DNA of 64,000 nt from Dyadobacter linearis (GCF_907165045.1 NZ_CAJRAU010000001.1:310001-374000); one strand, 5' to 3'; shown: positions 46,443-55,827, counted from the first letter of the stretch. Translations and numbers: made by a program. Notes: generated by a model from the letters alone, not told the origin.

Positions 46443-48305
46443 TCATTTCCAGTCGACGAGCGGATTGACCTGCGGAAGCGCGCCCGAAGGCGAAAAAATT
46501 GCATTGAACATTTCGAAAGAATTTGCAGGCAGGGTTACCTCGAAGCCAACAAACGTGGTATTGGGATTGGGCGCGTCATAGTCATTCGGCGGCGTCGTAG
46601 ACCACGTTTTGATCTCGATCTTCGCATTCGTCTGGAACACCAGCAGCATTGTTTTTCCTTTTTGCGTCAATTCCACGGTTTTGTCGTCGATGATTTTCAC
46701 GTTCGCGGCGGTCAGCAGGTTCCAGCGCAATTTGGCCGGCTTATCCCCGGTTTGCACCTCATCCCTTACCACAACCCACTTATCGTCACGAATCGCAATC
46801 CCGCGTTTGGCACTATTAATTTGCCCGGCATACATATCGGAAAGGTCGGTGATCGCAGCCAGTTGCGACGGAGTGTCAAGCCATGAATCAATCTTCGCGA
46901 AGCCGCCTGCATTCATAAGCTGTCCATTGAAAGACAAGGTATTATGTGCAAAATTGTTCAACCTGAATACTTCCCAGCGCTGAGAATTTTGCGCGCGGTT
47001 CCAGAGATCGACCCCTTTTTGTTCGAGCGAATTATAGTCCTGCATGCCAAAATCCATCGCCCACCGCTCACCCTGCGCGTCGATCACGAAAGAGCCGATA
47101 TCCATGTGTGCGTGGTTGACAGCCGGAGAGCCTGTTTTTAATCCGACAAAAATCGCATTCGGATCTGTCCATGAACTGCGCATAAGTGCCACCGGCGAAG
47201 GTCCCTGCCCGATCCACTGCCTTTTCGCAGGTGGACTAATTGCGTCCAGACTTGTTTTTGCACCCCAGATCAGGAGAGCTGGCAAAATTCGGTTATGGAC
47301 GTTGTTACCTATTTTTTGGGAGAGTCGTTTTTTCTGTGTCCAGAGCAGTGAAGGATCTTTGTTTTTTTCAGCGAACCAGAACATGGCAGGACTCAATCCA
47401 TCGTTCAATCCGCTGTCGCCCCAGTTGTGCGCCAGGCCGGTAGGACCGATCATATTTTGCAGAAAGCCGGCCGTTTTCAAAAAACCCGGCGTTTGCGAAA
47501 GGCCGAAATCTTTCCCAAGCGCTTTTTCTATCGCACTAATAAACAGCACGTTAAAGCTCGTTCCATATTCCCAATAGCTGAATCCTTCGGGATAAGCGCC
47601 GTCGGGTTCGTAAGATGGCAGCATTGCTTTCGGTATCGAAGCCACGGCGCGTTCTACCACTTTTGATTCAATTTCGGGATGATCCGCTGCGATCGCCAAT
47701 GCGCCAAAAGCGATCCCGGCATTGCAAACCTGGTTCCAGTTGTGCTCCTGCGTCAAAAAATCATTATATCTGTCATCGAACGAAGGTTCGATGCCTTTTT
47801 TTAGTATCGCCTCTGAGATTTTGCTCCTCGAATCCGCCGAAAGTCCAGCATAAAGCCAGTCATAACCGATCGCGACGGCCATTGTCATTTCGGCCACGTC
47901 CAGAAAGTGTGTCGGGTTCCAGTCCTGGAATGCAGCTACGGCCAGCATTTCCTTTTCCGCCCGCCGTAGATACTGCTCGTTTTTGGTCGTTCGATACGCG
48001 TAGGACAGTTGAAAAACCCGCCGCAAACACTCCCGGGACTGATCCAGCAGCCTTTTTCCGGTCAGTACCCGCTCTACCGGAGGCAGGGTGAGCATCCTGT
48101 TGCATTCAGTGATAATTTCCTGATGAAGCGTATTCCATTCGGGGTACTTTTGGATTTGCGCCATAATCTGCTGTTCCTCACCTTCCAGTAAAAGCAGCCT
48201 GGGATGCATTGTAACCGGTTTTCCTTCGCCGGGATTCGGCTCGCGCTGCCCCCGGCACGCCAGAAAAGTCAGCAAGGCCAGAAAAAGTATAACGATTTGT
48301 CTCAT
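46443..48305 (-). CDS. Heparinase II/III-like polysaccharide-lyase lipoprotein
   Basis: This 620-residue lipoprotein (C17 in LLTFLACRGQ) has an N-terminal helical toroid (about 60-370; LDVAEMTMAVAIGYDWLYAG and QEHNWNQVCNAGIAFGALAI, where N and H residues are typical of the active site) and a C-terminal heparinase II/III-like beta-sandwich (about 385-610; SPAVNHAHMDIGSFVIDAQG and FAHNTLSFNGQ). It probably cleaves uronic-acid-containing polysaccharides by beta-elimination in the periplasm or at the surface. No SusCD gene is adjacent, which is unusual for such an enzyme. The substrate is not predictable. Confidence 0.88.
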   Translation of the reverse strand: MRQIVILFLALLTFLACRGQREPNPGEGKPVTMHPRLLLLEGEEQQIMAQIQKYPEWNTLHQEIITECNRMLTLPPVERVLTGKRLLDQSRECLRRVFQLSYAYRTTKNEQYLRRAEKEMLAVAAFQDWNPTHFLDVAEMTMAVAIGYDWLYAGLSADSRSKISEAILKKGIEPSFDDRYNDFLTQEHNWNQVCNAGIAFGALAIAADHPEIESKVVERAVASIPKAMLPSYEPDGAYPEGFSYWEYGTSFNVLFISAIEKALGKDFGLSQTPGFLKTAGFLQNMIGPTGLAHNWGDSGLNDGLSPAMFWFAEKNKDPSLLWTQKKRLSQKIGNNVHNRILPALLIWGAKTSLDAISPPAKRQWIGQGPSPVALMRSSWTDPNAIFVGLKTGSPAVNHAHMDIGSFVIDAQGERWAMDFGMQDYNSLEQKGVDLWNRAQNSQRWEVFRLNNFAHNTLSFNGQLMNAGGFAKIDSWLDTPSQLAAITDLSDMYAGQINSAKRGIAIRDDKWVVVRDEVQTGDKPAKLRWNLLTAANVKIIDDKTVELTQKGKTMLLVFQTNAKIEIKTWSTTPPNDYDAPNPNTTFVGFEVTLPANSFEMFNAIFSPSGALPQVNPLVDWK

Positions 48306-48343
48306 TGCCGGAGGATTCCATTAGTGTGACAGTAATATTAAGC

Positions 48344-48383
48344 AAGGAAATCTAATTGTCAGCCGTTTAGGCGTGATTTCCTT
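48344..48383. repeat. 9-base inverted repeat upstream of the heparinase gene
   Basis: AAGGAAATC (48344-48352) and GATTTCCTT (48375-48383) pair exactly around 22 bases in the 87-base gap between the LytTR regulator gene (ends 48393) and the heparinase start (48305). It could be an operator or a weak terminator for the regulator gene; no strong T-tract follows. Confidence 0.45.
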
Positions 48384-48392
48384 TACAAAAAC

Positions 48393-49163
48393 TCACGATA
48401 CTTTTTGATTTTTTACCACCAGCAGGATATTCATCAGCTCTTTTCTTTTGCCTTCCGGAATAGGTATTTCTTTATTCTGGATAAATAACCTCGACGCGTC
48501 GAAACGGTATATTTCGTTCAGATTGATCACAAATGAGCGCGTGAGCTGGTAGAAAAACGACGGAAGTTTGGGCAGAATAGCGCCTTTATTAATCGTAATT
48601 AAAACAGGATTGTATTTCTTTTCCGGAAAAAGCCGCTCAAATTCCTGAGGGCTCAGATAAAGCTGCGAATGTACCCTATCAGCCTTGATATAAAGGATTT
48701 CCTTCAATTTAACTCCAATATACCCCTGATTGGAAGGGAGGAAAATATGATCCGATTCCACCGGCTGCGTGCCGAAAATGTTGCCTGAATGAAAGTTATT
48801 TAAAGCCAGATCAATCTGTACAGACAGCTCACGCATACGCAGCGGCTTTTCAAGAAATGCAGCCGGAAAAGTCTTTCTCAGCCTCTCTTTCACTTCCAGC
48901 GGTGTATTGCCGGTTATATAAATGATCGGGACCCACCTGATCCTGTTCAGTTCCAAAGCAGTAGCGACACCATCCTCGGGCCCGTCGAGCTGAATATCGA
49001 TCACAGCCAGGTCGACCGGTTTTCTCCGCATCAGATCCGTCGCCGCAGTCAGCGTCGCGGCTGTCCCGGCAATCGTAAATCCTTCCTTTTCCAGACCCAA
49101 TACCATGCTGGCAGCTAGTAGCGGGTCATTTTCTACGATGAGAATATTTTTGCCGGATTCCAT
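48393..49163 (-). CDS. LytTR-family response regulator
   Basis: This 256-residue regulator has a receiver (1-125; D56 in DLAVIDIQLDGPEDG, lysine in LEKPLRMREL) and a LytTR DNA-binding domain (about 145-250; YIKADRVHSQLYLS, then FYQLTRSFVINLNEIYRFDA, the usual LytTR core). It follows the HisKA_2 kinase gene by six bases. Regulators of this class bind short direct repeats; none was identified near its own genes apart from the palindrome cluster at 51020. Confidence 0.93.
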   Translation of the reverse strand: MESGKNILIVENDPLLAASMVLGLEKEGFTIAGTAATLTAATDLMRRKPVDLAVIDIQLDGPEDGVATALELNRIRWVPIIYITGNTPLEVKERLRKTFPAAFLEKPLRMRELSVQIDLALNNFHSGNIFGTQPVESDHIFLPSNQGYIGVKLKEILYIKADRVHSQLYLSPQEFERLFPEKKYNPVLITINKGAILPKLPSFFYQLTRSFVINLNEIYRFDASRLFIQNKEIPIPEGKRKELMNILLVVKNQKVS

Positions 49164-49169
49164 TACTTG

Positions 49170-50900
49170 TTACGATACTTTGAGCCTGTCTGTAAAATGG
49201 GCCGCTGCCGGTTTGATTTCCGCTTTAAATGAAAGTGAAAATGCAAATCCATCACGGTTTAAAATGTCGATCTTCCCTTTCAACCGCTCGGCCAGGATAT
49301 GGATCAGTTTAAGGCCGAAACCCTTGTTTTGTGTCAGTTCCGAAGCTATGCCTGCGCCATTATCGCGGAACGTAAATATCATTTCCTCATTTTTCATCCG
49401 GCAGCTGACGTTCAGCTCCGGTGAAGTGTGGCTGGCAAAAGCATATTTGCAGGAATTGGTCGTCAGTTCATTCACAAAAAGACCCAGCGAGATCGCGTGA
49501 TCTGTGTGGAGCAGCACCGGGTCGATCGCATAGAAAGTGCGCACATTTTCGCGCCGGTACGACTGCAATACCATATTGATCAGGTCGGGAATATATTGAT
49601 TTAAGCCAATGTAAACCAGCTCCTCACCCTGGTACAGACTGCGGTGAACGAGCGTCATAGCCTGGACGCGCAGCAAGCTTTCCTCCATTGCCTCAATCGC
49701 CTCAGGATCGGACATATTGTACATTTGAAGGCTCAGCAGGTCGGAAACGGATTGCAGATTGTTTTTGGTACGGTGATTCTGTTCCTTCACCAGCATCGCG
49801 TTTTCCCTGCTTGTTTTGCGGTATTTGACAAAAAGGAGGTAGAAAAGAATGCAGGCAATTCCTGTAAATGAGAACAGTATCAATAGCGTATTTGTCAGTC
49901 TTTTCTGTAAAATATGCTGCTTTTTCTGCGCCGCCATTTCAGCGAGGTTCAGCTCATTTTCGTAGGCGAGGTTAATATTTGTGATCGATTCCTGCTGCGT
50001 TTCATTGAGGTTCCGGGTTTTGAGGGCGAGCACTTCGCTGTTGTATTTAAATGCTGTTTTCCAGTCATTTATTTTTTCGAAATAAAGCGCCTGGGTCACC
50101 AGTAGCAACTCCTCGTCTTTGCTATTCCGTTTATTTCCACCGTCGGCCACAAGCGCGCGGTCCAGCCATTTTTTAGCTTCCGGCAAATTATCCATCATCA
50201 GCATATTCCGCGCAACCCGTTCCGACAGTGCCGCTACGTTATAGATCATGCCTTTTTGTTGGTAAATATTAGCCGCATTGTTGTAGTAGTTCAGACTGGT
50301 CGGAACATCCTTCTTTAAGATATACAAATGTCCCATCGACTCGTAAGTGATCGCCATATCGACCGAATCCCCGAGTGATCTGGAAATAGCCAGCGACCGC
50401 CCGAAACTGCGTGCCGAGCTGTCCAGCGACTTTGCAGGATCAGCACTCTCGTGTGAAGTCAGCCTTTCCAGGTCTCCGAGCGCGCGATTGCTCGCTGCCA
50501 GTCCTTTTTGAGATTTGGCCGCTATAAAGTTGGAATGCGCAAGCTGCGCGTACTTTTTTGACGCGGAGAGATTGTGCAGTTCGTGCTGCGTTTCCGAAAG
50601 CCGGAGATATATCTTGCCAATATCCTCCGACGGTCCGTGGGGTGTTCGCAAACTCAGCGATTTGAGCAGCCACTGCTGGGCTTTGGCATAATTGTCTATT
50701 CCCATAAACCGCTTGCCAAGCAGATAACATTCTTCCGCAATCTGCGCCGAATCGCCTGCCAGCAACGCCGCTTTGTAATCCTGCTGGGTTTGAAAAAGAC
50801 GCTGGTAAGCCGTTTTGGAATTATTTTGTGCGTAAACCGTCTGATAGAGGGACATTCGGCAAAGCGCTAGCAAGCAGAACAGCAAAGTATTTCTATTCAT
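49170..50900 (-). CDS. TPR-containing HisKA_2 sensor histidine kinase
   Basis: This 576-residue kinase has a signal segment (about 1-25), a periplasmic TPR array (about 30-325; units like SEDIGKIYLRLSETQHELHN), a membrane span (about 337-357) and a HisKA_2 domain with H376 in KEQNHRTKNNLQSVSDLLSL. A HATPase domain follows (about 455-560; LFVNELTTNSCKYAF and FRDNGAGI). It is the cognate sensor of the LytTR regulator six bases downstream. TPR sensors of this type usually read protein or peptide partners, but the signal is unknown. Confidence 0.92.
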   Translation of the reverse strand: MNRNTLLFCLLALCRMSLYQTVYAQNNSKTAYQRLFQTQQDYKAALLAGDSAQIAEECYLLGKRFMGIDNYAKAQQWLLKSLSLRTPHGPSEDIGKIYLRLSETQHELHNLSASKKYAQLAHSNFIAAKSQKGLAASNRALGDLERLTSHESADPAKSLDSSARSFGRSLAISRSLGDSVDMAITYESMGHLYILKKDVPTSLNYYNNAANIYQQKGMIYNVAALSERVARNMLMMDNLPEAKKWLDRALVADGGNKRNSKDEELLLVTQALYFEKINDWKTAFKYNSEVLALKTRNLNETQQESITNINLAYENELNLAEMAAQKKQHILQKRLTNTLLILFSFTGIACILFYLLFVKYRKTSRENAMLVKEQNHRTKNNLQSVSDLLSLQMYNMSDPEAIEAMEESLLRVQAMTLVHRSLYQGEELVYIGLNQYIPDLINMVLQSYRRENVRTFYAIDPVLLHTDHAISLGLFVNELTTNSCKYAFASHTSPELNVSCRMKNEEMIFTFRDNGAGIASELTQNKGFGLKLIHILAERLKGKIDILNRDGFAFSLSFKAEIKPAAAHFTDRLKVS

Positions 50901-51019
50901 ACAAAAAACAAATGCGCTTCCGCAGTGAATGGTATCCGCCCCTCCGGATTGATCAGTGGTTTTTCAGGATTCGGAATGATTTTCCGGCTATTCGGAAATT
51001 TTTTACCGGTCGCTGCGCA

Positions 51020-51058
51020 AAAACAATTGTTTTGAAAACAATATAGCTTTTTGCTATA
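51020..51058. promoter_or_regulatory. Cluster of three adjoining palindromes in a divergent spacer
   Basis: AAAACAATTGTTTT (51020-51033), ATTGTTTTGAAAACAAT (51026-51042) and TATAGC-TTTTT-GCTATA (51042-51058) are each perfect inverted repeats and together fill 39 bases, 37 bases before the plus-strand start at 51096 and about 120 bases before the kinase start at 50900. Such nesting looks like an operator array for a dimeric regulator. Confidence 0.5.
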
Positions 51059-51095
51059 AGATCAATCGTTCCATCACCCCTCTTTTCAAATTACA

Positions 51096-51944
51096 ATGTA
51101 CAATAAATCTGACAACATCAGCGGCCATGGAGGGTCAATTAATTCTCCTTTTCAAATTGTAAGATTGCTCGTTTTAACCGCATTAGTAGTGGTTTTCGTG
51201 TCTGCTGCCCGTGCACAAACTGCCAGCACGGTACTCACAAACGCAGGTGTGATCGAAATGCATAAGTCTGGTCTCGGCCCGGATATCATCCTTTCCAGCA
51301 TTGAAAGCTCGGTTTGCAAATTCAATGTAACCGCCACCGGCCTCGTCGCCCTCAAAAAGTCGGGTGTGGACGATCTGGTTATCAAGGCGATGATGGACAA
51401 GCAGGCCGGAAAAACTGCAACCGCTGCTGCTCCCGCAACTGCCGCTGCCAAACCGGAAAAGAAAGAACCCGTAGCCAAGAAGCCCGAAGGTCCCGCGCTT
51501 TCACTGCTGAACCACGTTTATTATAGTCCGTCTGCGGCGGAACCCAGGGCGCTGGAAAAGATGGTAGCGGGCATTCGGACCAAGCAAGGGCCATTTGGCG
51601 CAAGTATCCTCTTCCAGGTGGAAGGTGCCAAATCCGCGTTGCGCCTTACGGCTGACGATAACGCCGTTTTCGCAATGAATACCGGCAGCGAAGTACTTCC
51701 CGAGCTCGTGTTGTATAAATTAAAAGTAGTGCGGGGAAAGCGTGAAGTCGCTACGATGAAAGCAGGGACTTTTTCGGGTGTAAAAACAGGAGAAGATGTG
51801 ATCACCCTCGACATTTCAAAACTCGGTAACGGGATTTTCAGAATAACACCGAGCAAAAAGCTGCTGCCGGGAGAATACTTTTTCACCGGAAAACCATCCA
51901 CCGGCTCTACATCCGCCGACGCATTTGCATTCGCAATTGATTAA
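51096..51944 (+). CDS. Exported protein with helical repeat and C-terminal beta domain, unknown
   Basis: This 282-residue protein has an N-terminal hydrophobic signal (about 22-41, ending ARAQT). A helical segment (about 45-100) follows, made of two similar stretches around VIEMHKSGLGPDIILSSIE and LVALKKSGVDDLVIKAMMDK; this pattern is common in exported Bacteroidota proteins of unknown role. Next come an Ala/Pro/Lys linker (about 104-130) and a beta-rich domain to the end. No enzyme motif is visible. The three genes from here to 53373 run in the same direction with gaps of 47-68 bases and may form one unit. Confidence 0.7.
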   Translation: MYNKSDNISGHGGSINSPFQIVRLLVLTALVVVFVSAARAQTASTVLTNAGVIEMHKSGLGPDIILSSIESSVCKFNVTATGLVALKKSGVDDLVIKAMMDKQAGKTATAAAPATAAAKPEKKEPVAKKPEGPALSLLNHVYYSPSAAEPRALEKMVAGIRTKQGPFGASILFQVEGAKSALRLTADDNAVFAMNTGSEVLPELVLYKLKVVRGKREVATMKAGTFSGVKTGEDVITLDISKLGNGIFRITPSKKLLPGEYFFTGKPSTGSTSADAFAFAID

Positions 51945-52012
51945 ACAACAACTATATCTTACCCTCTATAATCTTCGCCGCATTCTCTGACTCAATACCT
52001 CAATTTCATTCT

Positions 52013-52654
52013 ATGAAAGGTCTTTTCACCTCAAAGCTTCTGGTACTTATAGTAGGTCTGCTGCTTTTCGGCGGCTGCAAAAACGAGGAACCGGTACCGA
52101 TCGTGAAGGAGACGATTTCCGGCAAGGTCGACTATATCTTGATGGAAATCGTGCTCGGAGGGGTTGCGAGAGTAGATTTTTACGTGCGCGACGAAGTGGA
52201 CGGAAGAATGTATATAGTACGAATGGCCGAACGCGGCAACTTCCCCGGTTCAACCGCACGTGCTTACATTGATAAAACCGATCTGATCCTGCCGAATACA
52301 AAGGAAGTAGTCGACGAACAGACTTTCAGCACGCAGTTCTCAGTCAACCCGATCGTATCTACCGACAATGCGATCCACGTTTCATATTACAATGAAACAC
52401 CCGATTCCCGGTTCTCTACACAGGAAATTACAGGATATCTCACGCCCGAAACCGTTCTGTCCATCAGTTCCGATGAGGAAGAGGCGATCGCCATTTTACG
52501 AACCGAAACGGGCATTCAGAAATACCTGAAACCGATCCTGCTCGACTGCCTCGTCAATGGATTTGCGAAAGATATCAATGGTGCGCAGGAAGGCGATCAG
52601 GCCAACCGCTTCCTGGTCTACAAGCTGAAAGTCGACACTGATCGGGAATACTGA
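52013..52654 (+). CDS. Lipoprotein of unknown function
   Basis: This 213-residue protein has a lipoprotein signal ending at C22 (LLLFGGCKNEE). The mature part has an alternating strand pattern (GKVDYILMEIVLGGVARVDFYV) and no recognised motif. It follows the 51096 gene by 68 bases and precedes the barrel-protein gene by 47. Its function cannot be inferred. Confidence 0.65.
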   Translation: MKGLFTSKLLVLIVGLLLFGGCKNEEPVPIVKETISGKVDYILMEIVLGGVARVDFYVRDEVDGRMYIVRMAERGNFPGSTARAYIDKTDLILPNTKEVVDEQTFSTQFSVNPIVSTDNAIHVSYYNETPDSRFSTQEITGYLTPETVLSISSDEEEAIAILRTETGIQKYLKPILLDCLVNGFAKDINGAQEGDQANRFLVYKLKVDTDREY

Positions 52655-52701
52655 ATCGGGGACAAGAGGCAATTTATCCCACATTCTTATCTTACTTTCT
52701 T

Positions 52702-53373
52702 ATGAATAAGTACCTACCTATCAAACTGTTGATTATAGCACTGTTCATTTATTCCAAATGTACAGGCCAGGTGCGGGTCGGTGTAAAAGCCGGACTGAAT
52801 GCGCCTACGCTCGTTGGGGAAAATTACTTTTCAGCACATAACTACAAGATCCGGAATGCGGTTCAAACCATCTATTTCCACGCCGGGATCACGAGTGATG
52901 TGAGGCTATCAAGATTCTTCACGATCCAGCCGGAAGTACTTTATTCAACTTCCGGATATGAGTGGTTCTCCGCCGAAGAGGAATTCAACAGCTCCAATTC
53001 CACCGACGAGCCCGACGTTGCCGAGACGCTGGGGGTGGTGATGGTACCACTGCTGCTGCGCGTAAAATTAGGTGGACTGGGTCTCGTGTTCGGGCCGCAG
53101 CTTAACCGTCTCGTGACTGCCCGCCGCAGCAGCCGCTTCGGAAGCAAGTACGATGTAAGGTCGGATTACAAAACAGATCCTGTCTTTTCAGCGGTAATAG
53201 GTCTAGAATACACCTTCTCGTTTGGACTTGGCCTCCACGCCCGCTACAACTACTGCCCTACCAGCATAGCCCGGGTCACCGACAAAGGCATTTACGCGCC
53301 GGGCAATAGTATGTACAACCACACGGGAATGGGCGGGCTGCATTTTTATTTTTTTAGTAAGAAAGATAAATAG
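52702..53373 (+). CDS. Small outer-membrane beta-barrel protein (PorT/OmpA-like)
   Basis: This 223-residue protein has a signal peptide (about 1-21, ending KCTGQ) and the pattern of an eight-stranded barrel: QVRVGVKAGLNAPTLVG opens it, AGITSDVRLSRFFTIQPEVL is the typical second hairpin, and LEYTFSFGLGLHARYNYC and GLHFYFF close it. It fits the Bacteroidota porin-family/PorT group. The ligand or role is unknown. It is the third gene of the 51096 unit. Confidence 0.82.
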   Translation: MNKYLPIKLLIIALFIYSKCTGQVRVGVKAGLNAPTLVGENYFSAHNYKIRNAVQTIYFHAGITSDVRLSRFFTIQPEVLYSTSGYEWFSAEEEFNSSNSTDEPDVAETLGVVMVPLLLRVKLGGLGLVFGPQLNRLVTARRSSRFGSKYDVRSDYKTDPVFSAVIGLEYTFSFGLGLHARYNYCPTSIARVTDKGIYAPGNSMYNHTGMGGLHFYFFSKKDK

Positions 53374-53460
53374 AAGGCAAACACAAATTGGAAGGCAAAA
53401 AGGCTTGATTTGGTATGTAACGTACCGTTAGATCAATTTTTCGGCGCGCTGGATAACTGC

Positions 53461-53493
53461 ATACTATATTAGTATTCTCCTGAAATATAGTAT
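53461..53493. promoter_or_regulatory. 10-base perfect inverted repeat upstream of the hydrolase gene
   Basis: ATACTATATT (53461-53470) and AATATAGTAT (53484-53493) pair exactly around 13 bases, 27 bases before the start at 53521. The region contains AGTATTC twice and shares TATTAGTATTCYCCT with the sigma-factor promoter region at 55897-55911. Confidence 0.55.
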
Positions 53494-53520
53494 TCAACCA
53501 ACAAATCGCTCCCCAACTGT

Positions 53521-55827
53521 ATGCCCGTTGACATCATTCACTGGTATGGCCGCTCACACGCCAGCCACCAAATCGAGACCGCCAAAGCAAAGGCAGCCCA
53601 TTACAGAACAATCTGTCTGTCGGTTATCGGCACTGTTGAAAATCCCCTTTACACCGCGGTGATGATCAAGCGTCCGACCCTGCATTATGAAATTCAGGAA
53701 GACCGGATGACGGCGACGGAGTTTTCCGATAAGATCGACAAGATGTGGGAGCAAAAATATGGCGTCTATCTCGTTACTGCCACCGGAACGGTTAAAAAGC
53801 CACTTTTCGCAGCCTGCTTCAAACCAATGACCGACAAGCCGATCGTGCGTTACGGCATCCTGGGTACAGGCGATCAAATGGCCGGCCTGAACTATCACTT
53901 CTGGCACGACGGCTATATTCCCGTTTCGTTCGATGCTTATGGTAACACATTTGATACCCAGCTGGTTGCAGTCTGGCATAAGAACACAGCCCGCGTAACC
54001 TGGAACGTGGAAGCTGCGAGCCGGCTCCGGAGTCCTGACGATATTCAGGCGATGTTCAATGCGATCACAAGCCAGGGCGGCCGGCCGGTTGAGATCTCGG
54101 CGGCGCCAGGGAATCGCTTTTTTGAGTTATTCCTGGATAGTCAGGTCGGCGGATGGGTTTCGCGCATCAACCTTACGCCAGAGGCTTACGAAAAGGAGAT
54201 GACCGAGCGGATTAACCAGGGACTTATACCGATCAGCGTTTCAGTACAGACGGAACTACTCCTTTTCACGAAATACTCGGTTGTCTTCGCCGACAGTGAG
54301 CGGTCGGTAGCGCGGGTGCCCAGGGTTTCCGTCAGTCACAATGCGCCCAAAGTCGAGGGGATCGACAATGCGATGCTGCGCTTTATCAAAGACCACGCGA
54401 TCCGCGGCGCCTCGCTGGCGATCACACAGGGTCCGCGGCTGGTGTACGCTGCGGGCTATACTTACGCCGAACCCGGCTATCCCGAACACAAGGAAACCAC
54501 GCTCTTCCGGCAGGCGAGTGTTTCCAAAACTTTTGTAGCGGCAGCAATTTATAGATTGATACAACTAGGCACCAAGCTACCTGACGGATCACTTTTTGCG
54601 CTGGACACAACCATGCAGGAGGTTTTGAAACTAAAAAAACCAGACGGAGGCGAACCTGCCGATGCGCGTTTTGGAAATATCCTGGTTCAGGACTTACTGG
54701 AAAGCTGTTCATCGATCGATCAGGACCTGATCTGGCATGATTTAGAGGCAGTGACGGCATTTGGAGCTGCGCTGCCCTGTAACCCGTGGCAGCTTGCATC
54801 TTATATTGCCGGTAAAGAGCTGGGTGAAAAAGATCCCGGCAGCCACACAAACGTTAATTACGGCAATACCGACTATTTTCTTTTAAGCCTGATCATCGCC
54901 AAAGTGAGCAACTCGGTGAATTTTGAGGCAGCCCTGAAAGAACTGGTATTGACGCCCCTGAAAATGACCCGCGTGAGGGGAAGTCGCTCGATCCAGTCTC
55001 AGCAGGCTGCCGATGAGGCGAGGCACCATGTCGTGAATGTAAAACCGGCATTGAAAGCTGGAAAATACAATGAATGGGAAGATATGGCCAAATCAATGGA
55101 AGTATGGTACAGCAAATTCAGCGACGCGCGGCCGCTTGTTCCGGGGCATTATGGCGGACTTAATTATGAGCTGATGGAAGGTTGCGGCGGCCTGTCGGCA
55201 GCGGTTACTGACATTGCAAGACTTGTGGCAGCGTTCAGTATTACCGATGAAAAAGCGGTATTTTCCGAAACCACACTGGAAACGTGGTGCAGAAACACAT
55301 TCATCGCTTCACGTATCAAATCAAATCCAAATCCTGCTGCGTCGGTGCACGGTTACCACGGCTTTGACTATGGCAGTCTCCGCAATCCCGCCGCACCCAA
55401 TGAGTATCTCAATAATTTCGTTTCAGGCAAAGGAGGCTGGCTGCCGAGCCATTCTACCTCGTTTCAATTCGACGCCGGCGGTTTCGGATATATCGTTTCA
55501 TTTAATTCAACCGGTCAATCGGACGTTAAGACAGACTGGCTGACCGACCATGCAGGTGTTGGTGCGGGATTGGCGCCGGACAGTATTTATGCGATATCAC
55601 AGGCGCACGACTGGAAAGGAATTGATTTGTTCCCGACATACGGTATGCCTTCGTTTGTCACCTCGAAATTTATCAAATTCCCCATCGGCAATATTGATTT
55701 CAACAAAGCCCTTTCTCCGCACCTTGAACTTATCAACATACAAAAAACTGAGTCCGCAGCGATGACGGCGTCCATGCACGTCAGGAACCGAAAAGTTAAC
55801 ATTCCCATCATATCCCGAAAAAAATGA
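53521..55827 (+). CDS. Tandem-repeat serine hydrolase of the beta-lactamase fold
   Basis: The first 265 residues of this 768-residue protein form about five repeats of roughly 48 residues (each with a central helix such as TEFSDKIDKMWEQKYGVYLV and a strand ending near FAACF or VAVWHK), like the bacterial tandem repeat domain of polyglycine hydrolases. Residues 280-740 are a beta-lactamase/transpeptidase-type domain with SxxK (S333-V-S-K336) and YxN (Y447-G-N449). No signal peptide is visible at the N-terminus (MPVDIIHWYGRSHASHQIET). The substrate is unknown. It lies 124 bases before the sigma gene and may share its control. Confidence 0.85.
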   Translation: MPVDIIHWYGRSHASHQIETAKAKAAHYRTICLSVIGTVENPLYTAVMIKRPTLHYEIQEDRMTATEFSDKIDKMWEQKYGVYLVTATGTVKKPLFAACFKPMTDKPIVRYGILGTGDQMAGLNYHFWHDGYIPVSFDAYGNTFDTQLVAVWHKNTARVTWNVEAASRLRSPDDIQAMFNAITSQGGRPVEISAAPGNRFFELFLDSQVGGWVSRINLTPEAYEKEMTERINQGLIPISVSVQTELLLFTKYSVVFADSERSVARVPRVSVSHNAPKVEGIDNAMLRFIKDHAIRGASLAITQGPRLVYAAGYTYAEPGYPEHKETTLFRQASVSKTFVAAAIYRLIQLGTKLPDGSLFALDTTMQEVLKLKKPDGGEPADARFGNILVQDLLESCSSIDQDLIWHDLEAVTAFGAALPCNPWQLASYIAGKELGEKDPGSHTNVNYGNTDYFLLSLIIAKVSNSVNFEAALKELVLTPLKMTRVRGSRSIQSQQAADEARHHVVNVKPALKAGKYNEWEDMAKSMEVWYSKFSDARPLVPGHYGGLNYELMEGCGGLSAAVTDIARLVAAFSITDEKAVFSETTLETWCRNTFIASRIKSNPNPAASVHGYHGFDYGSLRNPAAPNEYLNNFVSGKGGWLPSHSTSFQFDAGGFGYIVSFNSTGQSDVKTDWLTDHAGVGAGLAPDSIYAISQAHDWKGIDLFPTYGMPSFVTSKFIKFPIGNIDFNKALSPHLELINIQKTESAAMTASMHVRNRKVNIPIISRKK

